Below, piece after piece: positions 44,253 to 44,293 of a stretch of 44,293 nucleotides of DNA. The translations under genes were made by a program, and so were the position numbers. Each line of letters opens with the position of its first letter. Position 1 is the stretch's first letter. Source of the stretch: Legionellaceae bacterium. Lineage in GTDB: Bacteria; Pseudomonadota; Gammaproteobacteria; Legionellales; Legionellaceae. The DNA lies in assembly GCA_029210265.1 (NCBI GenBank), contig JARGNP010000017.1, forward strand, positions 1-44,293. The letters run 5' to 3'. The notes below the pieces were generated by a model that ran no database searches, had not been told where the DNA came from, and worked only from the letters and a program-made list of their open reading frames with translations.

Positions 44253-44293
44253 GAGTGATCAAAAAATACCATCCATCACCTGTTGAGCATACT

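Overview
The window is a dense, AT-leaning (roughly 40-45% GC by eye) piece of a gammaproteobacterial chromosome. Its gene content points to Legionellales: housekeeping synteny shared with other Gammaproteobacteria, interleaved with ankyrin, TPR and orphan proteins of the kind that Legionella and Coxiella relatives use as type IV effectors. No insertion sequence, prophage, CRISPR array or plasmid gene is visible. The genus cannot be fixed from sequence alone.

Layout. 1-5,300 (minus): an orphan protein, a small lipoprotein, an acidic two-helix membrane protein, two tandem exonuclease III paralogues, wrbA and bamD. tRNA-Ser(TGA) follows on the plus strand, divergent from bamD, with clear promoters on both sides. 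5,551-11,990 (minus): an orphan gene, then a tightly packed ribD-ribE-ribBA-ribH-pyrG-kdsA run that makes riboflavin, CTP and KDO-8-phosphate. 12,054-14,799: bepA (plus) and a membrane diguanylate cyclase (minus) whose 3' ends overlap. 14,901-16,843 (minus): fdxA-tsaB-ycaR-kdsB. KdsB uses the CTP and KDO whose synthesis involves pyrG and kdsA upstream. 16,970-19,553 (minus): rluC-HAD phosphatase-pgsA-tRNA-Gly-tRNA-Cys-tRNA-Leu. rne is divergent behind a leader of about 420 nt.

21,918-24,110 is the first clearly accessory stretch: an asparagine-synthetase-like enzyme without the glutaminase cysteine, whose tail is encoded by a dispersed-repeat-like palindrome, then a DUF2442 gene overlapping a decayed DUF4160 partner. 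24,111-28,988 (minus) is prmB-aroC-asd-orphan-ankyrin protein, the last resembling the Legionella core effector AnkH/LegA3. smrB diverges from prmB. 29,615-30,577 is an orphan membrane-associated protein with an internal duplication. udk and fabI (plus) follow.

32,218-34,752 (minus) holds two tandem TPR paralogues ending in a KKRK motif, sitting between fabI and ppiD. The right end (minus) is the conserved block tRNA-Pro-Arg-His-Leu-tig-clpP-clpX-lon-hupB-tRNA-Val-tRNA-Asp-ppiD: chaperones, proteases and nucleoid protein for protein quality control. The last gene is a short, probably truncated beta-propeller-type protein.

The best leads for unusual biology are the AnkH-like gene in an amino-acid-biosynthesis operon, the duplicated TPR/KKRK proteins, the amidotransferase-dead asparagine-synthetase-like enzyme and the decayed DUF4160/DUF2442 pair. 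I did not find a complete, convincing new multi-gene system.
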